Shown: positions 26,295 to 35,180, counted from the stretch's first letter. The stretch is DNA of 64,000 bases from Halobacillus andaensis (GCF_014636475.1 NZ_BMEL01000001.1:992001-1056000), one strand, 5' to 3'. Made by a program: numbers and translations. The notes: a model not told the origin generated them from the letters alone.

Positions 26295-28061
26295 TTATTT
26301 TTTCAACGGCTTGCCCGCGGTTTTGTCTAAACCAACCGCAGTACCTGCTCTAGAGGAATCGGCAGCACCTTTATAAGTCCCGTCTTCCAGGATCTTTATA
26401 GCTTGGACATTTCCTATTTCTACAGGACTGCTCTGCCATTCATGTCCCCATTCTTCCATTGTGTCTCTAACATCAGTTGGTATACCTTCCTCCCACCTGA
26501 TTTGAGGGTAAGAAGCACTATAAATTCTCGGCTCCTCAATGGCATCCTTTAACTCCATATCATAATCAATGACATTTACGAGTGTTTGAAGGACAGAAGT
26601 GATAATGGTAGGTCCGCCTGGTGAACCGAGTGTCATAAATGGTTCGCCATCTTCAAATACCATCGTAGGCGTCATACTGCTCATTGGACGTTTGTTTGGC
26701 TCAACCTGATTAGGACCGCCTGGCACAGCGCTGAAGTCCGTGATTTCATTATTCAGCATGAAACCATATTCAGGAACCATAATTCCGGAACCAAAGACTT
26801 GTTCAATCGTCGTCGTATAGGACACGTGATTTCCCCATTTATCTGCTACACTGAAATGAGTCGTCTCTCCAATTTCGCGGTCATCCTCTTCATTAACCGT
26901 CGCTTCAGGTGCTCCATCTTGATAAGCCCATGGATCTCCCGGTTCGACATTTTCATTTGCCTGGCCAAATTCAATAAGAGAGGCACGCTCTGCTAAGTAT
27001 TCTTCATTCAACATACCTTCCATAGGTACATCCACAAATTGTGTATCTCCAATGTATGCATTTCGATCGGCATAGGCAAGGTGCATCGCTTCAGCCAGTA
27101 AATGGTACTTTTCAGGCGACCTTGCATCGTACTCACTAAAGTCAAAGCCTTCTAACATTTTTAACATTTGAAGAACGGTCAGTCCTCCTGAACTCGGAGG
27201 CGACATCGAAACAATCTCATACCCCCGGTACGTGCCTGTTACAGGTTCATCAATTGATAGTTCATAATTAGCCAAATCCTGACTGGTCATGCTTCCCCCA
27301 AATTCTTGGACGGTATCTGCCAGTGCCTGACCAATTTCACCGCCGTAAAAGGCATCAAGGCCGCTTTTCCGAATTTCCTTAAAAGTGTTAGCTAAATCTT
27401 CCTGAACTAATAATTCGCCTTCCTGTAATGGTTCCCCATTAGGCATAAACACATCCTTTGCTGCACTTCTGCCTAATTCATACTGATTATCTTCAATAGC
27501 ATCCGCAAGGACATCATTGACCTCTACCCCTTTTTGGGCAAGCTTAATGGCTGGGTTAATCAGTTGATTAAAAGGCTGCGTTCCCCATTCTTCATGGGCT
27601 GTCATTAACCCTTTCAACGTTCCAGGAACACCTACTGCATCTCCGCTAATATGGCGCTCTGAAAAAGGGATGACATTCCCGTTTTCATCAAGAAACATAT
27701 CTGGGGTAGCCCCTGCTGGAGCACGTTCACGACTATCAATGATGGAGACATCGTCTTCATTAGCATCGTACACCATCATAAAACCACCGCCGCCAATCCC
27801 CGACATCATAGGTTCAGCTACGTTAAGTGCCAATTGAATGGCAATCGCTGCATCCATTGCAGTGCCGCCTTTGCGAAGAACCTCCGCTCCTATTTCTGAT
27901 GCCGCCGGGTGAGCAGTAGCTACCATTCCCTCTGTTCCATAGGCCACTTCATCATTTGATTGCTGTGGTCCTTTGGCAAGGGCTCCTGCTGGTAATGACA
28001 TGGTGAACAAAAGCACAATCATGACAAACCAAGATAAAAACCGAGTACGTTTTACGTTCAA
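26295..28061 (-). CDS. ggt: Gamma-glutamyltranspeptidase (glutathione hydrolase)
   Basis: Secreted, self-cleaving enzyme that hydrolyses or transfers gamma-glutamyl groups from glutathione or poly-gamma-glutamate. 588 residues, the normal Bacillus length. There is a Sec signal peptide (MNVKRTRF, a hydrophobic core, then PAGALAKG). Processing should occur before Thr400 in GETTHFSVADKWG, which becomes the nucleophile. Substrate loops DSRERAPAGA, PMSSMTPTMV and LGSPGGPTII are intact. TTG start at 28061 after GGAGGAGAAATA. Monocistronic. Confidence 0.96.
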   Translation of the reverse strand: MNVKRTRFLSWFVMIVLLFTMSLPAGALAKGPQQSNDEVAYGTEGMVATAHPAASEIGAEVLRKGGTAMDAAIAIQLALNVAEPMMSGIGGGGFMMVYDANEDDVSIIDSRERAPAGATPDMFLDENGNVIPFSERHISGDAVGVPGTLKGLMTAHEEWGTQPFNQLINPAIKLAQKGVEVNDVLADAIEDNQYELGRSAAKDVFMPNGEPLQEGELLVQEDLANTFKEIRKSGLDAFYGGEIGQALADTVQEFGGSMTSQDLANYELSIDEPVTGTYRGYEIVSMSPPSSGGLTVLQMLKMLEGFDFSEYDARSPEKYHLLAEAMHLAYADRNAYIGDTQFVDVPMEGMLNEEYLAERASLIEFGQANENVEPGDPWAYQDGAPEATVNEEDDREIGETTHFSVADKWGNHVSYTTTIEQVFGSGIMVPEYGFMLNNEITDFSAVPGGPNQVEPNKRPMSSMTPTMVFEDGEPFMTLGSPGGPTIITSVLQTLVNVIDYDMELKDAIEEPRIYSASYPQIRWEEGIPTDVRDTMEEWGHEWQSSPVEIGNVQAIKILEDGTYKGAADSSRAGTAVGLDKTAGKPLKK

Positions 28062-28279
28062 TATTTCTCCTCCTTTCTATATTGTTCTACATTTTACAGA
28101 ATATTCGAAATATATCATATAGACGATACCTCCTAATTACTGCTAATTTATAGAAGGCCATTCATCGAATGATGAAATTCTACGGTTCCATTCGACTATT
28201 AAACGACATCATTCAACGAAAGCCCCTATAAAAGCACACAAATTAAATAGGTAGTTGGATAGACACCATTCAACAAAAA

Positions 28280-28312
28280 AATGGACCAGTTTCAGCCTGG
28301 TCCACGTTTTTC
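28280..28312. terminator. Bidirectional terminator between ggt promoter region and ABC operon
   Basis: Stem TGGACCAG/CTGGTCCA (28282-28289 and 28297-28304) with a 7-base loop, an A-run on the left and CGTTTTT on the right. On the minus strand it ends the ytrAB-like operon. The rest of 28,062-28,356 is AT-rich leader without a gene. Confidence 0.8.
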
Positions 28313-28356
28313 TTACGCTGTATAGTAGAGTTGGTCAATCATTTTATAAATCGCAG

Positions 28357-30360
28357 TTATTTCTCATTTCCCAGAGCTTCTATAACAAACTCTGGAGCAT
28401 CATTTTCATGAACACCCATGACTGGATTGACGTAACCCCGGCCTTCATCTAAATAAAAACCGACTAAGTAAGCCCCGTTGGATTGGTTAGAAGGAGCCTC
28501 CAGCATTTCGTTTATGCGATCAGCATTTTCAATCCTCAAAGGAACTTTACCTGATTCTTTCATTTGTTCAATAGCCAAGTCTGGAGGTAAATCACGGGAA
28601 TGCTGCCACTCATAAACCTCGACGTATTCAACATCATCGGCTTGCAGCATGACTTGCTCTTGAAGCCCTTCTTCTATCAGCCATTCCTGTGTATTTAAAT
28701 ACGTCAGCTCTAATGAAAAGTGGACAGGCTCTTCACCGTTAATCGTTGCCTCGACAAATGAACCTAATTCAGCTGCACCATTTACCCTCTGATAAGGCAA
28801 CTGATAAATGTCCTTTTTCACATTTTCCAAAAAGCCTGCTATTTTATCAGGTTCTACAATTTCTATATTACTTCCCTTATAGGGGGCATGAATACTTAGG
28901 CGATCAACTTGATCAATATCGACATTAAGGATAGGATTGTTCATTTCTTTATATTCTTTCGTTTTGGAAATAGCGTCTAGTTCTTCTTGTAAGCGAGCGA
29001 GGTCTGCTTGATACGAACGATACGTCTCCTCCCCGTTCTCTAATTCATAAGCAATGAAAATCCTTTCCCCGTCTCGCTTAAGCGGATCTCCTTCTTGAAG
29101 AAGTTTTTCATGCAAAACTTTAACCGTCTCAATCGTATCCTCTGATTCAATCAACTGATTTTCTTCACTTGTCATATACTCGTCATACTGATAGTAGCTG
29201 GTGCCTAAGTAAACACCTTTGACTTCACCGCTGGCAGGAACATGATTTTCGTAGGTGATAAAGACCAGAGGAATTAAAGCAATCAATAAAGCAGCCACTG
29301 CTCCATAAACAGCAAGCCCCTTCCACTGGGGGACCGAGAACACTCTCCACGTTTTACGCAGAAGCATAACAGATAAGAAGAACCCAAAAATCCCACCGAA
29401 GAAGTATCCAAAGATGATCCATCCATACGTGTTTTGAGTTTCTCCGAAATACATTCCGGCAAATAACGCGAAGCAAAAGGTAACCCCAAACTTAAAAACC
29501 GGCCTGAGCCAGGAAACAGCAATTGGGTGCGACGCTGACTCGAGCTGCCGCTTTTTATAAATAAACCTGGAAATAAAGTAAAACAATACCGTGATGAGTA
29601 CATAAATCCCTAGAACCGAGTAACTTACGGGTATAAAACCTTCCCCTGCATCGATGCTGGAGAAATCAGCTACATCAGCAATCGGCGACAAATGGGGAAT
29701 GGATTGATCGAGCACTGTACTCCCTGAAAAACCATTGACGTAAAAGCTGATGTGGTAAAAAACAAGTGCAACAATACCCATCGGAAACAAAAGAAGAATA
29801 AAAGTCAAAACACCATGCACAGCTGACAGCCCCGTTAACGTTCCGACAAATACTCCTGCCATAAAAACGAACCACGATACAATGATCATTAACAATAGCC
29901 AGTTTCCGAGGTCAGCGATATTATAAAAGTCAACGACATCAGCAAACCCTATGAAAAGAAGCATAATGAAGCCAATCAATAGGATTGGCACCAGTAATAA
30001 AACAAAACCACTCATTAAGCGGTAGTTAAACAATGTTTCACGACGTATCGGCAGACTATGAACAAAGTCTGAAGATGACGTGACGTGCAAATAACGAAAC
30101 AGGAACACAGCCATCAACACAGGCAGCCCAAACAAGAGAATCATTTGAATCTCGAATAAAAATGTCGATGAAAATAATCCTGTATCCTTTGGATACATTC
30201 CATAGTTCGCTGCTTCAATCACATCATCACTAAGCGCCATGGCTAACTGTAAGGGCAACGTAAACATCAGCCCGATAAAATAAACAATACTAATCCAGCC
30301 GACGTTCCTAAAATCCTGCTTGAACATCTCTTTCTTAAACGAGGATGTTTTCAATGGCAT
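28357..30360 (-). CDS. ABC transporter permease with DUF6449-like C-terminal region
   Basis: A 667-residue membrane protein. The first ~380 residues hold about ten hydrophobic helices; the signature FVHSLPIRRETLFNYRLMSG is typical of YtrC/YtrD-type permeases. The last ~280 residues are hydrophilic and probably extracytoplasmic (DUF6449-like). ATG at 30360 has GGGAGGTG seven bases before, and the start overlaps the ATPase gene by 26 bp; an upstream ATG at 30381 is less likely. In B. subtilis the equivalent operon uses two shorter permeases. Confidence 0.85.
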   Translation of the reverse strand: MPLKTSSFKKEMFKQDFRNVGWISIVYFIGLMFTLPLQLAMALSDDVIEAANYGMYPKDTGLFSSTFLFEIQMILLFGLPVLMAVFLFRYLHVTSSSDFVHSLPIRRETLFNYRLMSGFVLLLVPILLIGFIMLLFIGFADVVDFYNIADLGNWLLLMIIVSWFVFMAGVFVGTLTGLSAVHGVLTFILLLFPMGIVALVFYHISFYVNGFSGSTVLDQSIPHLSPIADVADFSSIDAGEGFIPVSYSVLGIYVLITVLFYFISRFIYKKRQLESASHPIAVSWLRPVFKFGVTFCFALFAGMYFGETQNTYGWIIFGYFFGGIFGFFLSVMLLRKTWRVFSVPQWKGLAVYGAVAALLIALIPLVFITYENHVPASGEVKGVYLGTSYYQYDEYMTSEENQLIESEDTIETVKVLHEKLLQEGDPLKRDGERIFIAYELENGEETYRSYQADLARLQEELDAISKTKEYKEMNNPILNVDIDQVDRLSIHAPYKGSNIEIVEPDKIAGFLENVKKDIYQLPYQRVNGAAELGSFVEATINGEEPVHFSLELTYLNTQEWLIEEGLQEQVMLQADDVEYVEVYEWQHSRDLPPDLAIEQMKESGKVPLRIENADRINEMLEAPSNQSNGAYLVGFYLDEGRGYVNPVMGVHENDAPEFVIEALGNEK

Positions 30361-31234
30361 AACCCGCACCTCCCAGCTCATAAATAAAAATCTCTTCTAA
30401 TGTAAGCGGAAGGCGATCAAAAATAACCGGCTGATACTGATGAATGGCTGCCGATATGTCCTGGTCGTTTCCTTTTACAATCATAAGAAGAACGCTTCCC
30501 CTTCTTTCGTAATAGAGAATGTCGAGATCACTGTTTAAAATGGCTTCCTGATCACCCGTTAAAGCCACCTGAATTTTATGAACATCGGCTTTTAAATCAT
30601 CTAAATCCCTCTCAAGAAGCATCTGTCCTTTATGTAAAATACCGACGTGATCACAAATATCTTCCACTTCTCTTAAGTTGTGCGAAGAAATCAATACCGT
30701 CATGTCACGCTCCGCCACGTCCTGGATCATGAGGCTGCGTACTTTTTTCCGCATGACAGCATCCAATCCATCGAACGGTTCATCTAAAACCAGAACATCC
30801 GGCATGCACGACATGGCCAGCCAAAAAGCTACTTGCCTCTGCATTCCTTTTGAAAATTGACTGATTTTTTTATTTTCCTCTAATTGAAAAACGTCTTTTA
30901 ACTTTTGGTACCGCTCTTCATTCCACGAATGATAGAGGTCTTTATAATAATTCGCCATATGCTTTACGGTGTATTGAGGTAAAAAGTAAAGGGCATCCGG
31001 AAGAAAGACCATTCGCTGCTTCATATCTTGATTTTCAAAAACTTCTTCCTCATTGACCATCACCTTACCGGACTGCTGCTTTAATATACCGACAACCAGA
31101 CGCATCAGCGTCGTCTTCCCTGCTCCATTGGATCCTAATAAACCGTAGATGGATCCTTTGTCTACATGAAAGGTCACTTCATGAAGTACTTTATCGTTAT
31201 CAAATGATTTATGAACCTTACATACGTCAATCAT
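30335..31234 (-). CDS. ytrB: ABC transporter ATP-binding protein, YtrB-like
   Basis: 299-residue ATPase. Walker A GSNGAGKTT at residues 34-42, signature FSKGMQRQ at 127-134, Walker B VLVLDEP at 147-153, H-loop SSHNLREVED. YtrB-like ATPases work with GntR regulators of the YtrA type; the B. subtilis system responds to cell-wall-active compounds. The start overlaps the end of the regulator gene by 8 bp, with AGGAG close to the ATG. Confidence 0.88.
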   Translation of the reverse strand: MIDVCKVHKSFDNDKVLHEVTFHVDKGSIYGLLGSNGAGKTTLMRLVVGILKQQSGKVMVNEEEVFENQDMKQRMVFLPDALYFLPQYTVKHMANYYKDLYHSWNEERYQKLKDVFQLEENKKISQFSKGMQRQVAFWLAMSCMPDVLVLDEPFDGLDAVMRKKVRSLMIQDVAERDMTVLISSHNLREVEDICDHVGILHKGQMLLERDLDDLKADVHKIQVALTGDQEAILNSDLDILYYERRGSVLLMIVKGNDQDISAAIHQYQPVIFDRLPLTLEEIFIYELGGAGYAIENILV

Positions 31235-31604
31235 TCTCCTGTCCCCTTTCTACTTCCCGAAGAAGTGATTCAATTTCTTTTGAAGTCATTCCAAGATAGA
31301 TCGCCTCAGCGAATAACTTTCTCAACTCTTCCCTCACTTTGTTCAACTCCTCTTCATTCTCTGATGGTTTTACAGGATGAACGAAGCTCCCTTTTCCTTT
31401 TAAGGAATAGATATAGCCTTGAGATTCCAGCTCCCTATAGGCTTTTTGAATCGTATTAGGATTGATCGTCAGCTGCTGAGCCAATTCCCGAACGGAAGGA
31501 AGTTTTTCATCCTCTTTTAAAACATTAGTAATGATTAACTGCTTTAACTTTTCCACCAACTGCTCGTAGATCGGTTTTCGACTTCTAACATCCAGCTCAA
31601 ACAT
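31227..31604 (-). CDS. ytrA: YtrA-type GntR family repressor
   Basis: 125 residues, the short YtrA subclass of GntR: a winged helix (KLPSVRELAQQLTINPNTIQKAYRELESQGYIYSLKGKGSFV) plus only two C-terminal helices. The first gene of the regulator-ATPase-permease operon, ATG at 31604 after GGAGGTGTATAC. An inverted repeat at 31639-31665 fits autoregulation. Confidence 0.9.
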   Translation of the reverse strand: MFELDVRSRKPIYEQLVEKLKQLIITNVLKEDEKLPSVRELAQQLTINPNTIQKAYRELESQGYIYSLKGKGSFVHPVKPSENEEELNKVREELRKLFAEAIYLGMTSKEIESLLREVERGQEND

Positions 31605-31637
31605 GTATACACCTCCAAACCATAGGTTTATCTGTAT

Positions 31638-31666
31638 TAACTGTATTAGTATATGTATTACAGTTA
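31638..31666. promoter_or_regulatory. YtrA-like operator
   Basis: TAACTGTA at 31638-31645 and TACAGTTA at 31659-31666 are inverted repeats with exactly 13 bases between. This is the geometry known for the B. subtilis YtrA operator (AGTGTA-13-TACACT). It lies 34 bp upstream of the regulator's start codon. Confidence 0.65.
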
Positions 31667-31731
31667 TGATTATAGTCCAATTTCTTTAATTTGGAAAGAG
31701 TTTTTTTCATAGGAAAGAATTTTGGCAAAAG

Positions 31732-31766
31732 AAAAGCGCTTATCAAAAGAGTGATAAGCACTTTTC
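31732..31766 (-). terminator. Hairpin upstream of the ytrAB-like operon
   Basis: Stem AAAAGCGCTTATCA/TGATAAGCACTTTT with one mismatch and a 6-base loop. The AAAA/TTTT arms provide U-runs both ways. It probably ends transcripts from the acetyltransferase remnant to the right. Confidence 0.7.
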
Positions 31767-31800
31767 TAATACGTTATTTTAGAATGGAACCAGCTATTTT

Positions 31801-31910
31801 TATCAGCGGAAATCGAAATATATAAGCGGTTATAAAGATATTTCAGCGAATAATTTATTTTATCAGCAGTTTTTGAAAAATATCAGCAAATTTTTAAATT
31901 TATCAGCGTA
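31801..31910. repeat. Array of six 20-bp-spaced TATCAGCG-like repeats
   Basis: Near-identical heptamers start at exactly 31801, 31821, 31841, 31861, 31881 and 31901: TATCAGC, TATAAGC, TTTCAGC, TATCAGC, TATCAGC, TATCAGC. The intervening 13 bases are A/T-rich and not conserved. The last unit overlaps the stop codon of the acetyltransferase remnant. A 20-bp period is about two helical turns. Confidence 0.75.
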
Positions 31911-32418
31911 ACCTCTTACTCATGGAGTAGACGAGCACTTTTTTCACATCAAGCTGAATTTCTTTCTCAAATTCCATCCCTGCCTTGGTGGCGACGCTGA
32001 TGGACCCCGCATTTCCAGGTTGAACGAGAGCCATCAGTTTATCTACATGTAATTGCTGAAAGGCGACATTCACTAACGTGGCCGCAGCTTCAGTTGCGTA
32101 CCCATTTTTCCAATAACGCTGGTCAATCCAGTATCCCAGCTCTATCTCTTCTGTATGATCCATACGTTGAGGCACGAGACCAGAGTGACCAATCTTGGCA
32201 TTATCCTCTTTTCTGATGACTACATGCATCCCTAAATCAGGGTGTTGTTTATATGTATCGTAAATCCAATGCAGGAACGCTTTCATACCCTCCTGATCCT
32301 TGACTTCTCCATCACCTATATACTGCATCATTTAAGGATTAGTCAGCATCGATTGTAAAAACCCTTCATCCTCCGGCATATAAGGCCTCAAATATAAACG
32401 ATTCGTTGTTAAATTCAT
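31903..32418 (-). pseudogene. GNAT acetyltransferase interrupted by an in-frame TAA
   Basis: From the ATG at 32418 the frame reads MNLTTNRLYLRPYMPEDEGF, then LQSMLTNP, then TAA (32332-32334), then continues in the same frame with MMQYIGDG and a complete RimJ-like GNAT domain (GYWIDQRYWKNGYATEAAATLV is the acetyl-CoA loop). Intact relatives have Glu or Asp at the stop, so one base change (GAA to TAA) explains it. The ATG overlaps the TGA of the upstream gene. Two ATGs follow the stop directly, so restart could make a protein lacking the first strand, but loss of function is more likely. Confidence 0.8.
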
Positions 32419-32693
32419 TTACTCTCTCCTCTATTAGAATTTATCATTCTAATAAGCAGCATGATGAGCAAAACAATCAACCCAAAGAGAAATATACTAA
32501 CCCCTAATAAGCTCACTCCCATGCCTTCAAAACGCCGTACTACCCATAGTCCGTAGTAATAAACGGACAGCCCTGCCAGGCAAACGATCAGTAATAAAGC
32601 AAAAGCAAACTTGCGATGATACAATAGGTAGAGCATGAAAACAAATCCTATAGCCATGAGGATACCAGGCACTACATTTAGTAGGAAATCCAT
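32415..32693 (-). CDS. Small membrane protein, three predicted helices
   Basis: 92 residues from the ATG at 32693, preceded by AAAGGAGGT. Hydrophobic segments: LLNVVPGILMAIGFVFMLYL, FALLLIVCLAGLSVYYYGLW and GVSIFLFGLIVLLIMLLI. No family recognised. Its TGA overlaps the start of the acetyltransferase remnant (ATGA), so the two were translationally coupled. Confidence 0.75.
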   Translation of the reverse strand: MDFLLNVVPGILMAIGFVFMLYLLYHRKFAFALLLIVCLAGLSVYYYGLWVVRRFEGMGVSLLGVSIFLFGLIVLLIMLLIRMINSNRGESK

Positions 32694-32856
32694 TTCCAGC
32701 TGACCTCCTTTAGTTTTACCGACGAAATTCATAATTTTACCAGTGAAAATCGATTTCTATAGATAGTGGGACATAACTCCCTAGAAAATACTGGTAATCA
32801 AAGATTATCACATAATAATTAGTGATAGAACCATTTTATAAGAGGTGTTACGAATA

Positions 32857-33435
32857 ATGAATGTTCTGCCAAAAGACTTTTACGAGCAGCCAACGTTAGA
32901 ACTCGCCCGCTCCCTCTTAGGGTGCGAGCTTGTGAAGGAAACGGACGAAGGTACGGCTTCAGGTTATATTGTGGAAACAGAAGCTTATATCGGACCGGTT
33001 GATCGTGCGGCTCACAGTTACAACTATAAAAGAACGAAACGAACAGAGGTTATGTTCGGACCTTCAGGATATGCTTATACGTATGTGATGCATACCCACT
33101 GCCTCGTTAATGTGGTCAGCGGCGAGGAAGGAAGCCCGGAAGCTGTTCTCATCCGCGCTGTTGAGCCTCTCGAAGGAATCAACTTAATGTACGAAAGACG
33201 AGGAGATAAAAAGGAGAAGGATTTAACGAATGGACCTGGAAAACTAACAAAAGCTTTGGGGATTATTCGCAGCGATTACGGCCGTCCTTATGACAATCCT
33301 CCCCTTTATATTAGAGAGGGTTTTAAACCTGCTCACATTTCACAGGGAAAAAGAATCGGTATTGAGAACTCAGGAGATGCGCGTGATTTTCCGTGGCGTT
33401 TTTGGGTTACGGATAACAAATTTGTTTCAAGATAA
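32857..33435 (+). CDS. aag: 3-methyladenine DNA glycosylase (AAG/MPG family)
   Basis: Removes alkylated purines in base-excision repair. About 192 residues, the normal length (B. subtilis homologue 196). Family blocks are LARSLLGCELV, GYIVETEAYIGPVDRAAHSY (catalytic Glu in VETEAY), MFGPSGYAYTYVMHTHCLVN, PEAVLIRAVEPLEG and LTNGPGKLTKALGI. The ATG at 32857 follows AAGAGGTG. Monocistronic, plus strand. Confidence 0.94.
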   Translation: MNVLPKDFYEQPTLELARSLLGCELVKETDEGTASGYIVETEAYIGPVDRAAHSYNYKRTKRTEVMFGPSGYAYTYVMHTHCLVNVVSGEEGSPEAVLIRAVEPLEGINLMYERRGDKKEKDLTNGPGKLTKALGIIRSDYGRPYDNPPLYIREGFKPAHISQGKRIGIENSGDARDFPWRFWVTDNKFVSR

Positions 33436-33499
33436 GGGGAATAGGACCTTCCTTTCAGCAAATACTGAAAGTAGATATTCTTAAGGAGGTTCTACTTTC

Positions 33500-33625
33500 A
33501 TGAACAGTAACGACTATCACATAGCCAACCTTTCAGAAACTGAACAAGAGAAGTTAGCAAGTCTTGAGAAAGAATTAGGGAAAATATTAATTGCATGGGA
33601 AGGCGAACAATCCGTTCAAAATTAA
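33500..33625 (+). CDS. Small hypothetical protein, 41 aa
   Basis: Opens MNSNDYHIANLSETEQEKLA and ends GKILIAWEGEQSVQN. It has a very strong ribosome site (TAAGGAGGT, 9 bases before ATG) and is followed immediately by a strong terminator, which supports a real gene. Acidic and probably helical (SETEQEKLASLEKELGKIL). No family recognised. Confidence 0.65.
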   Translation: MNSNDYHIANLSETEQEKLASLEKELGKILIAWEGEQSVQN

Positions 33626-33639
33626 TACATGTAAATGAA

Positions 33640-33675
33640 GGGACAGTTTCTACAAGAGAAACTGTCCCTTTCTTA
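33640..33675 (+). terminator. 12-bp perfect hairpin terminator
   Basis: Stem GGGACAGTTTCT/AGAAACTGTCCC, loop ACAAG, followed by TTTCTTATTCTTTTT. It closes the aag and small-protein unit. Confidence 0.85.
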
Positions 33676-33736
33676 TTCTTTTTCACGTTCGTTGTGATCC
33701 CAGTGTTGTTCAAAAGCTTAGCCACTGCTAATGGTT

Positions 33737-34264
33737 TCATAACAACTCTTTATTATTTAGCAGCCTTTTCATCATCCTTATCTGCCCTCGATGATTAATC
33801 TCATCCTCCATTACGTGATACCACAAGTAATAATTATTATGTGGAATTCCATTCGGCCAGTGCTTCAATTCACATAACCACTTATCATCTTTTACTTTCA
33901 ATTGTTTTAAGGTGTCCGCTCGCACTTCATTCAATAAGGCGGTGTAATAGTGAATGTCTTTATATTTTATACTGCGTCTAGCCATTTCTCCTAACTCTAA
34001 AGCGATTCCCCATTTTGATTTTTCCCGTTCAGTTAGATCCCGGTTTTCAAATGAAATCACCTGATGGACAAATTCAATCGCCGCTATATGATATAAGAGA
34101 GCTGCGATCGAGTTCCCCTGTTCGTAAGGCAAAGCATCTAGTTCTTCAACAGTTAAATATGCTACTTCTTCTAACGTAACTTCTTTTGTATGCTCCAGCA
34201 TAGAAACAAGTTCTCCAACCTTAGGTGAATACCCTTCAACCGGCTCGATTTGGTAATGAATCAT
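33737..34264 (-). CDS. DinB-superfamily protein
   Basis: About 175 residues from ATG at 34264 after GAGGGAGGG. A four-helix DinB fold with the metal-binding His pattern: LYHIAAIEFVHQ, then WYHVMEDEINHRGQIRMM near the C-terminus. Members include thiol-dependent S-transferases and uncharacterised stress proteins. No operon partner. Confidence 0.82.
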   Translation of the reverse strand: MIHYQIEPVEGYSPKVGELVSMLEHTKEVTLEEVAYLTVEELDALPYEQGNSIAALLYHIAAIEFVHQVISFENRDLTEREKSKWGIALELGEMARRSIKYKDIHYYTALLNEVRADTLKQLKVKDDKWLCELKHWPNGIPHNNYYLWYHVMEDEINHRGQIRMMKRLLNNKELL

Positions 34265-34372
34265 TTTTGCCCTCCCTCTATACACCTCTTAACATTACCA
34301 ATTTATAAGAAAATGAATAGTCTAATTTTTTCATCTGAGGAATGGTATACTTAACTTATATAAGAAGAGGCA

Positions 34373-34500
34373 GGAACAAAACTGAATAAAGCAAAAAATC
34401 ATCCGAACGATACTATTGAAATCAGTTCGGATGATTTATGTTAAATCGAGTGTACGCCGTCCCGTCAAAATACTACGCTAATCATCTGCGTTATACGATT
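34373..34500 (+). repeat. Composite dispersed repeat, copy D
   Basis: Starts AGGAACAAAACTGAATAAAG, then palindrome AAATCATCCGAAC (34396-34408) / GTTCGGATGATTT (34425-34437), ATGTTAAATCGAGTGTACGC and a shortened second module CGTCAAAATACTACGC. It lacks the GC-rich part of copies B and C. Confidence 0.78.
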
Positions 34501-34522
34501 GTTCGTTTTTGACATCACAGCT

Positions 34523-34642
34523 TTACTTATGTTCCAGCATTTTTTTGTATTCTTTGATAGCATATGTCCAACTAACAACACCAATTAACATAAGAATAAT
34601 AGGCAGAGCTTTTAGAGTACCAAAAAAAGAGAAACCTTCCAT
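34523..34642 (-). CDS. Possible small membrane protein, 39 aa
   Basis: MEGFSFFGTLKALPIILMLI, then GVVSWTYAIKEYKKMLEHK: one hydrophobic segment and a charged tail, a shape typical of short membrane proteins. No clear Shine-Dalgarno precedes the ATG at 34642, so it may depend on the gene upstream (34698-35180), 55 bp away. Weakly supported. Confidence 0.4.
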   Translation of the reverse strand: MEGFSFFGTLKALPIILMLIGVVSWTYAIKEYKKMLEHK

Positions 34643-34697
34643 AGAAAATATGGAAAGGATCGGCCGTCCACTCAACCAAAGTAAAGTTGCTGATTTC

Positions 34698-35180
34698 TTA
34701 TTGATGATAAGCTTTTTCTAACTCTTTAATTTCCAGCTTCTTCATTTGAAGCATGGCTTTCATCACTTGTTGTGCTTTTATTGGATCAGGATCATTTAAT
34801 CGTTCACGTAACAATTTAGGAACAATTTGCCACGACACACCAAACTGGTCAGCCAGCCAGCCACATTCCACTTCCTCCCCATCTTTAGAAAGCTTTTCCC
34901 AAAGTTCATCTATTTCTTCCTGCGTGTCACAATCAACTAAAAAAGAAATAGCTGGAGAAAATGAAAAATGGGCACCGCCGTTTAAAGCGATAAAGGACAT
35001 TCCCTCAATTTCAAATGAAACGGTCATCACACTTCCAGCAGGTCCCGGCCCTGCATCGCCATAGTAAGCAACGTTAAGAATCCTGGAATTAGAAAAGGTG
35101 GAAACATAAAACTGCGCCGCTTGTTCCGCCTGGTACTCGAACCATAAATTTGGGCTGATTTTCGAAAGGGAAAGATTCAT
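34698..35180 (-). CDS. VOC superfamily protein, PhnB/3-demethylubiquinone methyltransferase-like
   Basis: 160 residues. PhnB-like VOC fold: ISPNLWFEYQAEQAAQFYVS, the glycine-rich YYGDAGPGPAGSVMTVSF, FIALNGGAHFSFSPAISFLV and CGWLADQFGVSWQIVPKLL. Relatives are widespread, small metal-dependent or metal-free proteins of mostly unknown function. ATG at 35180 with AAAGGAG upstream. Confidence 0.85.
   Translation of the reverse strand: MNLSLSKISPNLWFEYQAEQAAQFYVSTFSNSRILNVAYYGDAGPGPAGSVMTVSFEIEGMSFIALNGGAHFSFSPAISFLVDCDTQEEIDELWEKLSKDGEEVECGWLADQFGVSWQIVPKLLRERLNDPDPIKAQQVMKAMLQMKKLEIKELEKAYHQ

Noticed and set aside
31801-31910. CRISPR-like array
   Set aside because: Only a heptamer is conserved, units are 20 bp, there are no spacer-length unique segments and no cas genes.
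34509-34721. Plus-strand frame of 70 codons
   Set aside because: No ribosome site; the minus-strand 39-codon frame with a membrane helix is the better candidate.
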